NCBI RefSeq assembly: GCF_024793945.1 | Contig: NZ_JANUSD010000004.1 | Location: 186,001 to 250,000 of the forward strand | DNA from: Emticicia fluvialis | GTDB taxonomy: Bacteria; Bacteroidota; Bacteroidia; Cytophagales; Spirosomataceae | DNA: 64,000 nucleotides | Direction of reading: 5' to 3' | Shown here: one piece after another, positions 35,864 to 45,038 of the stretch | Layout: each line of letters starts with the position of its first letter | Position numbering within the stretch: the stretch's first letter is position 1 | The notes under the pieces: model-generated | Told to the model about the DNA's origin: nothing | What the model saw: the letters and a program-made list of their open reading frames with translations, nothing else | The model's database searches: none | Translations under genes and position numbers: made by a program

Positions 35864-35969
35864 TAACTAAAAACATAGTTATATATTTTTTTTCTGTTTT
35901 TTTCACTGAATCTATCTAAATGCAGGTTGCTTCCATGCCATTTAATGCAAGCGCTTAATTTTAAAATAA

Positions 35970-35999
35970 TTTGAAAAAACATATAGAAATGTATATTTG
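35970..35999 (+). promoter_or_regulatory. Complete Bacteroidetes-type promoter
   Basis: TTTG (35970-35973), 18 bases, TATATTTG (35992-35999). Both elements and the spacing match the primary-sigma consensus. Transcription would start near 36006. Confidence 0.65.
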
Positions 36000-36157
36000 T
36001 ATTGTGCTTTAGAAAAATACCTATCAAAAATTTGGTAGTTTTATCAGGAAATCTTCTGGAACTATGGTATTACTGTGCCAAAGCCAGTAATTAAATAAGC
36101 GTCAGTGTTCCGGAAAACGTGTTAAAAGAAAGTCATGAAGCTGTTTTATTAAATCAG

Positions 36158-37051
36158 ATGAAACCAACTTTATCGGGCAAGGCTCCCTGCAATAACATTG
36201 AAATTTATTTTGAGGCGTTCGGAGAAAAAGAAAATCCTGCCATTGTTTTGATTATGGGTCTTGATTCCCAGAGCATCTTGTTTTCTTTCGATTTCATGAG
36301 ACCTCTGGTGGAAGCAGGCTATTATGTTATCAGGTTTGACAACAGAGATATCGGGCTGTCGACCTGGATGAACGATCAATGGCACCCAAAAAGGCCCTAC
36401 ACGCTTGAAGATATGGCCAAAGATACAATTAGCCTGATGGATTTTTTATCTATAGATAAGGGGCATATCATTGGGGTTTCTATGGGGGGTATGATAGCGC
36501 AGCGCATAGCTATTTCGTATAAGCCAAGAGTGCTTAGCCTTACCTCAATTATGTCGTCAGGCTTTGCGCTTGACCCCGCATCCGTATCTTTTTTCAAGGG
36601 TCGTCTGTTTTATTATCTGGTTCCCTTTTTTGTCAGAAATTTCCGTTTAAATACACGCTATTTCACCAGACGCGTTTCGGTAGCAGGTTATGTGAAAACT
36701 TTTACCAAACTGAACGGAAAAGGTTTTCCGGTCAACAGAGAGCATCTGCTTAATGTTTTTACCGAGGCAATCGAAATCAGAAAAGGGCAGAATCCGCGTG
36801 CCAGATTCCAGCAGTTTTGTGGTATTGTGGCTTCGGGGTCACGCCTGAACGAACTTCCATCAATCAGGGCTCGAACACTGGTTATTCATGGCACCGCCGA
36901 CCCGCTGATTCCGCCAATTCATGCGCGCATTTATGCTCCAAAAATACCCGGAGCAACCATGCTGTGGGTAGAGGGTATGGGTCACCAATTTTCAAAACCG
37001 GTAATTGATAAGATAATGCCCGTCATTTTAACGCATCTGAAACCGCTCTGA
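36158..37051 (+). CDS. Alpha/beta hydrolase
   Basis: Serine hydrolase of 297 residues with no signal peptide. Motifs: LIMGLDSQ (oxyanion region), RFDNRDIGLS, IIGVSMGGMIAQR (nucleophile Ser in GVSMGG), IHGTADPLIPP (acid) and GMGHQFS (His). This pattern is common to esterase/lactonase-like members; the substrate is unknown. ATG 36158 is preferred because NNIEIYFEAFG is the usual family beginning; GTG 36119 would add 13 residues without known homology. Transcribed from the strong promoter at 35970, with a long leader. Confidence 0.8.
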   Translation: MKPTLSGKAPCNNIEIYFEAFGEKENPAIVLIMGLDSQSILFSFDFMRPLVEAGYYVIRFDNRDIGLSTWMNDQWHPKRPYTLEDMAKDTISLMDFLSIDKGHIIGVSMGGMIAQRIAISYKPRVLSLTSIMSSGFALDPASVSFFKGRLFYYLVPFFVRNFRLNTRYFTRRVSVAGYVKTFTKLNGKGFPVNREHLLNVFTEAIEIRKGQNPRARFQQFCGIVASGSRLNELPSIRARTLVIHGTADPLIPPIHARIYAPKIPGATMLWVEGMGHQFSKPVIDKIMPVILTHLKPL

Positions 37052-37183
37052 TGGTTTCTATTGCAAGCGTTAATGTGTAGTTGGGCAGCAAAATTTTATT
37101 ATAAGCGATATACGCTTTGGATTGAATAAAGTAGTAACCTCTGTTTTTATCAGATAACACTTCAAATAGTCTGTAATTTAGTC

Positions 37184-37191
37184 TAAATTTG
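37184..37191 (+). promoter_or_regulatory. -7 element of alaS
   Basis: TAAATTTG (TAnnTTTG) would start transcription near 37198, giving a leader of about 150 bases. No T-box-like fold is visible in it. Confidence 0.45.
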
Positions 37192-37347
37192 CAGCCAGTT
37201 TAATACAACAAAACATTAGTAATAAAACTTTGGTCAGAAGTTAATTAAACTGCTTCTGATTCAGCGTGAATGTTTATCTGAAAAGCACTTTTGGGCTAGT
37301 CAGGATAAGCAGTCAATCGTACATTCATAAATTTACCCGACGCAGAT

Positions 37348-39993
37348 ATGACCTCGCACGAAATTCGTAAGGCTTTTTTAGATTTTTTCCGCAGTAAAGG
37401 ACACCTCATCGTTCCATCGGCACCGCTTGTGGCCAAGAATGACCCAACCCTGATGTTCAATAACTCAGGTATGGCACAGTTTAAAGATTTTTTTCTGGGC
37501 AACGGAACGCCCCCGTCTAAACGCATTGCGGATACTCAGAAGTGCCTTCGTGTAAGCGGAAAGCATAACGACCTGGAAGATGTAGGCTTTGACACCTACC
37601 ACCATACCATGTTTGAGATGCTGGGTAACTGGTCGTTTGGTGATTATTTCAAGAAAGAAGCGCTGGAATGGTCGTGGGAGTTGCTCACAGAAGTTTATAA
37701 ATTACCCAAAGACAGAATTTACGTGTCGGTTTTTGAAGGCAACCCTGACGAGGGGGTACCTTTTGACCAGGAAGCATTTGATATCTGGAAAGGTTTGATA
37801 GGCGACGAAAACCGGATTATTTTAGGTAATAAGAAAGATAATTTCTGGGAAATGGGCGACACCGGCCCGTGTGGCCCCTGCTCTGAAATTCATATAGATT
37901 TAAGAAGCCAGGAAGAGGTAGATAAAATAGGCGGAAAAGAGCTGGTAAATAACGACCATCCGCAGGTAATTGAAATCTGGAACAACGTATTTATGCAGTT
38001 TGAGCGCAAGGCAGATAAGTCTTTGGTGCTTTTACCAGCCAGACACGTGGATACCGGTATGGGCTTTGAGCGCCTTTGTATGGCCATTCAGGGCAAGCAA
38101 TCAAATTATGATACAGATATTTTCCAGAATACAATAACTGTATTAGAGGGGATGTCGGGCAAGAAATACGGCGAAAACGGCACGCTGTCATCAAATAGTT
38201 ATGTTGATGTAGCCATGCGTGTAATTGCTGACCATATACGCGCCGTTGCCTTTACCATTGCCGACGGCCAGTTACCTTCAAATGCCAAGGCAGGGTATGT
38301 TATCCGCCGTATTTTACGTCGTGCCGTTCGTTATGGTTATTCATATTTAGGGTTCAGCGAACCATTTATGACTAAGCTGGTGCCTGTATTGGCCGACCAG
38401 TTTGCGGATGTTTTCCCTGAACTAAAATCTCAGCAGGATTTTGTGACTAAGGTGATTGAAGAAGAAGAAAAAACGTTTCTGCGCACACTTGAAACCGGTT
38501 TGAAACGCCTGGATGCCATTATCGGAGCTACAGAAGGAAAAATGATTGCCGGTGACCAGGTATTTGAGTTGAGCGATACCTACGGTTTCCCTTCTGATTT
38601 AACCGCTCTTATTGCGCGCGAAAAAGGGTATCAAATAGATGAAGACGGATTTCTGAAAGCGTTACAAGTGCAGAAAGAGCGCTCGCGCAAAGATTCTGCC
38701 AAAGAGGCTACTGACTGGGTTGAACTGAACGAAGGAGAAGACTTTGAGTTTGTGGGTTATGACCAGCTTTCTTCAGAAGCGCAGATTGAAAAATACCGTA
38801 AAGTTAAAACAAAGGGTGGTGAAGAATACCATATTGTGCTAGACCGCACGCCATTTTATGCCGAAATGGGTGGCCAGGTAGGGGATACCGGAACCATTGT
38901 GGTGGGTAACCATGTAATTAATATTGCCGATACCAAAAAGGAAAACGATTTGTTTATTCATATTTCGAGAGACAAAAATCTGGAGGAAGTATTGAATACC
39001 GCTACCACCGTGCTGGCACGTGTAGATGAGGCGCGTCATCAGAAAATAATGGCTAACCATACCGCTACCCACTTAATGCTGGCTGCCATGCGTAAAGTCT
39101 TGGGCAACCACATTGTGCAGAAAGGTTCATATCAGGACGACAACGTTACCCGCTTTGACTTCTCGCACTTTGCTAAAGTAACGGACGAAGAACTGGCCAG
39201 TATTGAAGACATTGTGAATGAGAAAATCCGTGAGAATATTGCACTTGAAACCAAAGCGAATATGCCAATTAATGAGGCTATTGCCTTGGGAGCCACAGCT
39301 ACTTTTGGTGAAAAATATGGTGATTTTGTGCGTGTAGTAATTTTTGACCCTCAGTTTTCGGTTGAGCTTTGTGGAGGTACACACGTGCCCTCAACCGGGA
39401 ACATCGGCTTGTTTAAATTTATTTCAGAAGGGTCGGTTGCCGCTGGTGTGCGCAGGGTAGAGGCTTTGACAGGTGAAAAAGCAATGGAGCGAATCAAGGA
39501 AGACCTGAAAGTAAAAGATGAGATTGCAACGTTACTGAAAAACCCTGCTGATTTGCTAAAAGCTGTTGAAACGCTCATTGCCGACAAGGCCGCCTTACAG
39601 AAAAAACTGGAGGTGCTTGAAAACGAGAAATTGCAGGAATTGAAGAAAGAATTGCTCAACAGGGTTGAAGAAATTAACGGGGTAAATGTTTTGACAGCCA
39701 AGGTTACCGTACCATCAGCCGATGCACTGAAACAACTGGCCTTTGAATTGAAAAATCAGGTGGGTAGTTTCTATGGGGTTCTAGGTGCCGAAATTGGCGG
39801 CAAACCTCAGTTGGCGGTAATAATTGATGAGGCTGTGCAGAAAGACAGAAACCTGCATGCAGGCAATATTGTGAAAGAACTGGCCAAAGAAATGAAAGGC
39901 GGCGGTGGTGGACAACCACATTTTGCAACCGCAGGCGGTAGTGACGTGGCAGGCCTTGAAAAGGCCATCGAGAAAGGCAAAAGCCTTATCTAA
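37348..39993 (+). CDS. alaS: Alanyl-tRNA synthetase
   Basis: Charges tRNA-Ala. The 881 residues show the class II catalytic core (FLDFFRSKGHLIVPSAPLV, FNNSGMAQFKDFFLG), the tRNA-recognition domain, the editing domain with zinc motif HTATHLML and CGGTHVPSTG, and the C-terminal oligomerisation/C-Ala domain ending GGGGGQPHFATAGG. Length and motifs are complete. Followed 27 bases later by a strong terminator. Confidence 0.99.
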   Translation: MTSHEIRKAFLDFFRSKGHLIVPSAPLVAKNDPTLMFNNSGMAQFKDFFLGNGTPPSKRIADTQKCLRVSGKHNDLEDVGFDTYHHTMFEMLGNWSFGDYFKKEALEWSWELLTEVYKLPKDRIYVSVFEGNPDEGVPFDQEAFDIWKGLIGDENRIILGNKKDNFWEMGDTGPCGPCSEIHIDLRSQEEVDKIGGKELVNNDHPQVIEIWNNVFMQFERKADKSLVLLPARHVDTGMGFERLCMAIQGKQSNYDTDIFQNTITVLEGMSGKKYGENGTLSSNSYVDVAMRVIADHIRAVAFTIADGQLPSNAKAGYVIRRILRRAVRYGYSYLGFSEPFMTKLVPVLADQFADVFPELKSQQDFVTKVIEEEEKTFLRTLETGLKRLDAIIGATEGKMIAGDQVFELSDTYGFPSDLTALIAREKGYQIDEDGFLKALQVQKERSRKDSAKEATDWVELNEGEDFEFVGYDQLSSEAQIEKYRKVKTKGGEEYHIVLDRTPFYAEMGGQVGDTGTIVVGNHVINIADTKKENDLFIHISRDKNLEEVLNTATTVLARVDEARHQKIMANHTATHLMLAAMRKVLGNHIVQKGSYQDDNVTRFDFSHFAKVTDEELASIEDIVNEKIRENIALETKANMPINEAIALGATATFGEKYGDFVRVVIFDPQFSVELCGGTHVPSTGNIGLFKFISEGSVAAGVRRVEALTGEKAMERIKEDLKVKDEIATLLKNPADLLKAVETLIADKAALQKKLEVLENEKLQELKKELLNRVEEINGVNVLTAKVTVPSADALKQLAFELKNQVGSFYGVLGAEIGGKPQLAVIIDEAVQKDRNLHAGNIVKELAKEMKGGGGGQPHFATAGGSDVAGLEKAIEKGKSLI

Positions 39994-40020
39994 AACCACG
40001 TTATGGTTTTGGCAACAATT

Positions 40021-40056
40021 AAAAGGCCCTTCCCTGGCAACGGTGAAGGGCCTTTT
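40021..40056 (+). terminator. Intrinsic terminator after alaS
   Basis: AAAAGGCCCTTC (40021-40032) and GAAGGGCCTTTT (40045-40056), a 12-bp perfect stem with a 12-nt loop. Confidence 0.88.
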
Positions 40057-40129
40057 ATGCTATTAGCTTTGCTGCTACTTTTAAACGTTAATCGGTTATA
40101 GTTTTTAGCCTTTTCTGGTTGTATGAGAA

Positions 40130-40540
40130 TCAGTCTGCCAGCCGTACCATACATTTTACAAGGTTATCGTCCAGATACCACTCTATGCAGGCGCCATTCG
40201 GGTCAATACCAGGAAACGAAATTAGCTTCTGAAAAGCAACACCAATGGCCTGTGTGTTTTCCATGAAATCAGGTATATCAATGCTAATGTAATTCCCTTT
40301 TTTGATAACAAAAGTTTTTAGCTCTAATTGGATGGCTTCTCCATCTGTAATCTCCTCAGCTGCGGCTTTATATATAATAAAGCCGCTCCGGTCCGGAAAC
40401 GAAATGCCGAAGTATTTCCGATTTTCAGTTCTTTTCACGAGGCCATGCAATTGTTGGTGGGCTTTCAAGACACCGTCAGGATAAGAATCCGCTTCAATGT
40501 ACATGGCCTTTATGTCGGCATCTAAATCATAACTTACCAT
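40130..40540 (-). CDS. GyrI-like small-molecule-binding domain protein
   Basis: A stand-alone effector-binding (GyrI-like/SOUL-related) domain of 136 residues without a DNA-binding part. Typical features are the strand pairs around YFGISFPDRSGFIIYKAAAEE, the KGNYISIDIPDF segment and the final GACIEWYLDDNLVKCMVRL. Such proteins bind cationic or hydrophobic small molecules. It is the last gene of a minus-strand operon with DoxX and the VOC remnant, five bases after DoxX. Confidence 0.7.
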   Translation of the reverse strand: MVSYDLDADIKAMYIEADSYPDGVLKAHQQLHGLVKRTENRKYFGISFPDRSGFIIYKAAAEEITDGEAIQLELKTFVIKKGNYISIDIPDFMENTQAIGVAFQKLISFPGIDPNGACIEWYLDDNLVKCMVRLAD

Positions 40541-40545
40541 ATCTT

Positions 40546-40914
40546 TTATTTTATGGGGTTTAGTTTATGATAATACACATAAGAAACCATCAGAATAGCC
40601 AGAATGATTAACGGAAAAGGTGTCTGGGCATTCATGCCGTCAACAGCCCAGTGACTGATAAAAGCAGATATTAATGAGAATGAAAGACCTGCATACGCCC
40701 ATTCTTTAATACGTGCAGGAACCACGGGTAAAATGAGGGCAACAGAGCCAGCTACTTTGTACACCGTCAGCATAACCCCGAAATAAGCAGGGTATCCTAA
40801 GTGGCTGATGCCCTCTTTAGCTAATTCAGTTTGCGATGTAAGCGCAGGCATAACCCCTTCCCAAAGGAAAATAATAGTAGTAGCAACCCAGAAAACAATT
40901 TTGTCGCGTTTCAT
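40546..40914 (-). CDS. DoxX-family membrane protein
   Basis: A 122-residue protein with four membrane segments (about 8-24, 43-62, 68-88, 98-116). LTSQTELAKEGISHLGYPAYFGVMLTVYKVAGSVALILP is split here as a family pattern: the HLGYP and YKVAGSVALI motifs are typical. DoxX proteins of this short type have no fixed function; some are tied to redox stress. It lies between the VOC remnant and the GyrI-like gene on one transcript. Confidence 0.82.
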   Translation of the reverse strand: MKRDKIVFWVATTIIFLWEGVMPALTSQTELAKEGISHLGYPAYFGVMLTVYKVAGSVALILPVVPARIKEWAYAGLSFSLISAFISHWAVDGMNAQTPFPLIILAILMVSYVYYHKLNPIK

Positions 40915-40974
40915 GCTCTTAAGTATTTAGTAATGATAGTATTTATTTAAAAATGAGGAGATAGACAGGTAACG

Positions 40975-41118
40975 TTAATGATTGCTGGGGTATCCGTTCG
41001 GGTCCATCCAAAATACCTCCCATTCATGACCGTCGAGGTCGGCAAAGGCATGATGGTACATCCAGCCATAATCTTGCAGATTTCTAACAGGTAGATTCAA
41101 AAAAATCTGTTTTGCCAT
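40975..41118 (-). pseudogene. VOC/glyoxalase-family remnant with internal in-frame deletion
   Basis: A 47-codon frame from ATG 41118 to TAA 40975. It begins MAKQIFLNLPVRNLQ, the first strand of bacterial VOC (glyoxalase/extradiol dioxygenase-like) proteins, and goes straight on to DYGWMYHHAFADLDGHEW and EVFWMDPNGYPSNH, the usual last strand and end. Family members are normally about 125-140 residues, so some 80-90 central codons are missing with the frame kept. One metal-binding Glu region remains, but a whole VOC module cannot fold. It keeps a promoter and leads the DoxX/GyrI-like operon. Confidence 0.82.
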
Positions 41119-41160
41119 TGTAATTATAATATTATTTGGTTCAATTAAGAATCAACAATA

Positions 41161-41168
41161 CAAAAGTA
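41161..41168 (-). promoter_or_regulatory. -7 element of the VOC-remnant/DoxX operon
   Basis: Minus-strand TACTTTTG (TAnnTTTG) 42 bases before ATG 41118; the transcript would begin near 41154 and cover the remnant, DoxX and the GyrI-like gene. Confidence 0.5.
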
Positions 41169-41297
41169 GAGCAAAGCAGATTGTCAGTTGGTGGTTAAAT
41201 ACGCCAATAAAAGGGCTATTTACGACAAGTTGATGATTAATAATCAAGACCTGCTTAGGGCTTGAATAAAGTAGATTAAAGAATAAGTCAGTTTAAA

Positions 41298-42212
41298 TTA
41301 TAACGAATCCAGATATTTCAATAAATCGTCTTTTGTGGTAGAGACGAGTTTAATTTCAATAGTTTGTTTTTCCTGAACCCTTGTTTCTGCCAGAAAAGAG
41401 TACCATTCATCTTTGTCAGTAATCGAGATAGCAATTATTTTAACTTTGCTTCCAATGGGTACTGGGTCTAAACTTCCGTTATTCACTTTCACAACTGATT
41501 TCATATCAGGGAAATACAGGAAAATGTTAATGTTTTTAATTTCGGGGTATTCTGAAACGAAATTTATGTTGGTGAATGGTCCAGGCGAGTCAATCAATTT
41601 GTCGCAATTAATCCACCCAATTTGTGAAGGGAAAGCAGTATATCCATCTCTATCAGGGTACAAAGGCAGATTTTTTCCTGTGGTATCGGCCGGAAGCCAT
41701 TTTATTACGATGCCATCTTTTTCAACTCCATAAAATAGCCCCATCTTTTGGTCTACGCCATTAGCAGCCGGAAACGCAATTACTAAATCGTTGCTTTTGT
41801 TTAGTTTTAACTCTTTCGCATCTTTAAAGGCTGTTACTTTTATTTGTCCGGCCGTGCTTAACATTCCTCTGTCAGTTACCGTCGATATACCGTTTAAAAT
41901 CATATCTTTTGGCTTATATACCTCAAGTATTTCAACCTGAATTGGGTAGGTGGCCGGCTTGCCATCAGGTAAAACCAAATCATCTGGGGTCAGCCAAATC
42001 TCAGTACCTTGTTTACCTTTTATAGGTAAGTCTGTGTCCTTGCCAATCGTTTTCTTTTCCGGAAGCGTGGCAGCTTGTTTGAGTTTTTCTCCTGCAGTAT
42101 CAGTAAACTTTTTTCCTTTGATACCCAGGTCTTTCAGAAAAACGGCTCTGTCATTAGAGCAAGCAATTGTAAGCAAAGTTGTTAACAGAATTATAAAACT
42201 GTTTCTTTTCAT
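41298..42212 (-). CDS. Lipoprotein of unknown function
   Basis: A 304-residue lipoprotein with signal MKRNSFIILLTTLLTIAC (lipobox cysteine 18). The middle, GTEIWLTPDDLVLPDG followed by KDMILNGISTVTDRGMLSTAG, resembles an extracellular beta-sandwich domain seen in many exported Bacteroidetes proteins; QIGWINCDKLID later recurs in related hypotheticals. No catalytic motif is visible. Its start overlaps the stop of the barrel gene by four bases (ATGA), so the pair is coupled and may act together at the outer membrane. Confidence 0.72.
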   Translation of the reverse strand: MKRNSFIILLTTLLTIACSNDRAVFLKDLGIKGKKFTDTAGEKLKQAATLPEKKTIGKDTDLPIKGKQGTEIWLTPDDLVLPDGKPATYPIQVEILEVYKPKDMILNGISTVTDRGMLSTAGQIKVTAFKDAKELKLNKSNDLVIAFPAANGVDQKMGLFYGVEKDGIVIKWLPADTTGKNLPLYPDRDGYTAFPSQIGWINCDKLIDSPGPFTNINFVSEYPEIKNINIFLYFPDMKSVVKVNNGSLDPVPIGSKVKIIAISITDKDEWYSFLAETRVQEKQTIEIKLVSTTKDDLLKYLDSL

Positions 42213-42760
42213 AATCTATACGGGCAGTTGTTTTTTCGTGGAGAAGGCGCATTGAACGGGAATAGCAAAAAACCTATTTCGCCATAGCTTTCCTGCCAAA
42301 GCATGTTATATTTTACCTCAGCAAATACCCTCACAAAATTTAAACCGGCCGATACACCTATACCTGCTTCAGGTACAAGATTTTGAGCTTTTGCCTTGCT
42401 GTTTAAGGTAGCTTCATAATTCAGCCATTTATTGTAATCAACCCCGGCAGAGACATATACAACCGGGCGGTTTGGCACCACCAGATTTTTTGTACCACGG
42501 GCAACGGTGTTATTTATGATGTTGTATTGAAGGCTTAGGCCGCCATAAACCTCCTGAATGGTATTAAAGGCCGGCATGTACTTCAGCTTTGGTACAAGCG
42601 AGATCCGGTGATTAACAGGTAACTGGATTCTGAAACCTCCGCCAATTGAATGTAAAGGGAAATTGTAAATACCAGAGAAGCCGACGGCGGCTTTATCCTG
42701 AGCAAAAAGTGCACAGGAGGTCAAAAGTAGTATTGCAGCAGTTTGTATTAATTTTATCAC
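42209..42760 (-). CDS. Small outer-membrane beta-barrel protein
   Basis: About 183 residues with signal peptide IKLIQTAAILLLTSCALFAQ and alternating strands (VGFSGIYNFPLHSIGGGFRIQLP, split here only as pattern; VVYVSAGVDYN; VFAEVKYNMLW), like small porin-family barrels. The start is taken at GTG 42760, just before the signal peptide; a TTG at 42784 would add eight residues. The lipoprotein gene overlaps its stop by four bases. Function unknown. Confidence 0.65.
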   Translation of the reverse strand: MIKLIQTAAILLLTSCALFAQDKAAVGFSGIYNFPLHSIGGGFRIQLPVNHRISLVPKLKYMPAFNTIQEVYGGLSLQYNIINNTVARGTKNLVVPNRPVVYVSAGVDYNKWLNYEATLNSKAKAQNLVPEAGIGVSAGLNFVRVFAEVKYNMLWQESYGEIGFLLFPFNAPSPRKNNCPYRL

Positions 42761-42950
42761 GAATAGCAAAAAGTAATAGCACAAAGTAATTTACAAACCC
42801 TTAGAAATCAAACAGGGATTTTACGTGACTTTTTAAATATTATTGGCAATTAATATTAATTAAGAGGATTTCTGCTTGAAGTGGCCTGCTCTTTAAACGA
42901 AGTTGCTTATAAGACAAGAATATTTGTTGCATAATTACCTTACGGGCCAT

Positions 42951-42981
42951 AAAAAAGCCCCCGCCTGTTTAAAGCAAGGGC
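42951..42981 (-). terminator. Intrinsic terminator after the FKBP gene
   Basis: GCCCCCGC (42957-42964) and GCAAGGGC (42974-42981) pair with two G-U on the minus-strand RNA; six T follow (A at 42951-42956). Confidence 0.75.
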
Positions 42982-43006
42982 CATTTTATTATATTGCCAA
43001 ACCTGT

Positions 43007-43426
43007 TTACTGAACACTCACCAGCTCAATTTCAAAGATAAGGTCTTTACCTGCTAATTCATGATTCGCATCTAATTTTACTTTAGTGGCAGTTACCTCA
43101 CGAACAATAACCGGAATGGCCTGTTGCCCATTATGCATATTCAGGGTGCCGCCTATTTCAAGAGGTACATCGTCAGGTATATCCAGACGATTAAAAGTAA
43201 ATATCATATCTTCTCTTACAGGGCCATAGGCTTCTTCTGCCGGTATGTACACGGTTTTCTTATCTCCAATCACCATTCCTGCTACTCCGTTATCAAAACC
43301 AGGTATTACCATACCGCTACCTACTGTAAATTGTAGTGGCTCGCGCCCTTCCGAGCTGTCAAAAACTGTTCCGTCGCCTAAAGTACCTTTATAATGAACC
43401 TGTACTGTATCGCCTGATTTAACCAT
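43007..43426 (-). CDS. FKBP-type peptidyl-prolyl isomerase, SlyD-like
   Basis: Cytoplasmic prolyl isomerase and possible chaperone, 139 residues. The FKBP part has VQVHYKGTLGDGTVFDSS, PLQFTVGSGMVIPGFDNGVAGM, while an insert-in-flap domain runs from about 65 to 120 (EEAYGPVREDMIFTF, then NHELAGKDLIFEIELV). There is no His-rich metal-binding tail as in E. coli SlyD. Single-gene transcript. Confidence 0.92.
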   Translation of the reverse strand: MVKSGDTVQVHYKGTLGDGTVFDSSEGREPLQFTVGSGMVIPGFDNGVAGMVIGDKKTVYIPAEEAYGPVREDMIFTFNRLDIPDDVPLEIGGTLNMHNGQQAIPVIVREVTATKVKLDANHELAGKDLIFEIELVSVQ

Positions 43427-43681
43427 AGTCGTAAATTTTATGTCTGTTTTAATTGTAACGTTTTAATTCTTACATAAGCTTCTGACTTACAAAGTTCTGT
43501 AAATGTTTTTGTTTTATAGTATTATATTGTAAAAATGCAATTTAATTTTCAGGTTTGTATTATCAAATTGCTAATTATTAGCTATTTATGTCTTGTTTTT
43601 TTTATTTTAATCTTCTTTTAATGCTCGTTTAATTTGGGTATAATTCAATAAATACAATTTTGCTGAATCAAAATCACAAAA

Positions 43682-44935
43682 ATGATACGGATTCACTACG
43701 CCTTTTTATGGATAAGCCTTCTGGCAGCACCAATTGCCAAAGCCCAAGACTCGCTGAGCCTGACCCTACCCGATGCAGAACAACAGTTTAACCAGAAAAA
43801 TCTCCAGTTAATTGCTGCCAGACTTGGTATTGCAGAAAGCAAAGCCTATGAGATTCAGGCCGGTTTAAAACCAAACCCATCGGTTTACCTTGAACACATG
43901 CCTTATAACACGCAAAAAAAAGAAATAGGCGGTTTTAGCAGCAACAATGCACAGCAGGTTGTGCAATATCAGCAGTTAATTGAGGTGGCAGGTAAAAGAA
44001 GCAAGCGATTGGCATTGGCCAGGTTAGGAACAGAACAGGCGCAAAATCAGGTTCAGTCGCTATTAAGAGACCTGCAATATGCCCTGCGCACTACTTTTTA
44101 TGACCTATATTACCAGCAACAGCAATTAAAAGTGTATGATGAAGAAATTCTGACACTTCAACAAACGGTAAGTCTGTATCAGCAGCAATATGATAAAGGC
44201 AATGTGCCTTTAAAAGATTTGGCTCGTCTGAAAGCATACCTTTTTAATCTGAATAGCGAGAGACAAACGATTCTTGCTACCATTGCCGACGACGAAGCCG
44301 ACCTGAACATTTTAACAGCCAACCGAGGCAAATATTTTATAGCTGCCGCCAATTTGCCGGAGGTAAACCTTGGACAATTTAAAATAGGCGATTTATTAAC
44401 ACAGGCAGAAGACAACCGGAGCGACCTGAATTTAATAAAAACCGGCGTAAAACTTGAAAACCAGAATCTGGTCTTACAAAAAGCCTTGGCGAAGCCGGAT
44501 GTGAACCTTCAATTTACATACGACCGAAACGGGGGGTACATTTCCAATTATCTGGGTGTAGGTGTTGGTGTTACATTGCCGTTCTTTAATAAAAATCAGG
44601 GAAACATAGAGGCCGCCAAAATCAGGGTTCAGTCAGGTCAGGCTGCTTTGCAGGCCTACCAGTTGCAGGTTCAGCAAAATGTAATAACGGCGTTTAATAA
44701 GGCGCTTCAGGCAGATAAAATGTACCAGACCTTTGATAATCGTTTTGCTGTAGATTTTTCAAAACTCATTGATGGCGTTATACTCAACTACAAAAAACAG
44801 AATATTGACGTGGTTGAATTTATAGACTTCTTTGATTCTTATAAAAGTACGGTTATAGAGTTTAATCAATTACAAAACAACCGTATGAAAGCCATTGAAG
44901 ACCTCAATTATGCTGTTGGCAAGATAATCATCTAA
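43682..44935 (+). CDS. TolC-family outer-membrane channel of the metal efflux system
   Basis: Outer-membrane exit duct of the tripartite pump. 417 residues with signal peptide ISLLAAPIAKAQ and two OEP repeats made mostly of long helices (AEQQFNQKNLQLIAARLGIAE; DLLTQAEDNRSDLNLIKTG). CusC/CzcC-like by context; the adaptor gene starts 103 bases downstream, the pump gene after that. No acylated cysteine is seen at the N-terminus. Confidence 0.88.
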   Translation: MIRIHYAFLWISLLAAPIAKAQDSLSLTLPDAEQQFNQKNLQLIAARLGIAESKAYEIQAGLKPNPSVYLEHMPYNTQKKEIGGFSSNNAQQVVQYQQLIEVAGKRSKRLALARLGTEQAQNQVQSLLRDLQYALRTTFYDLYYQQQQLKVYDEEILTLQQTVSLYQQQYDKGNVPLKDLARLKAYLFNLNSERQTILATIADDEADLNILTANRGKYFIAAANLPEVNLGQFKIGDLLTQAEDNRSDLNLIKTGVKLENQNLVLQKALAKPDVNLQFTYDRNGGYISNYLGVGVGVTLPFFNKNQGNIEAAKIRVQSGQAALQAYQLQVQQNVITAFNKALQADKMYQTFDNRFAVDFSKLIDGVILNYKKQNIDVVEFIDFFDSYKSTVIEFNQLQNNRMKAIEDLNYAVGKIII

Positions 44936-45038
44936 ATAATAAAGCGGGTATACTGCCAATTGCAGCCTGGGTGAAGTTGATAACCTTCGCCCAAAAAAAA
45001 GTACTAACCAAATAAATGAAATATAAAATAAAAAAGAA

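Larger units (their letters stand above)
35837..36157. other. Divergent promoter region
   Basis: About 320 bases between the LRR gene (minus) and the hydrolase gene (plus). It holds one promoter in each direction (35856-35863 minus; 35970-35999 plus) and little else. The plus transcript would carry a leader of about 150 bases with no fold I recognise. Confidence 0.6.

Noticed and set aside
37052..37347. T-box or other tRNA-sensing leader before alaS
   Set aside because: No specifier loop, no GGN-type T-box sequence and no terminator pair could be found.
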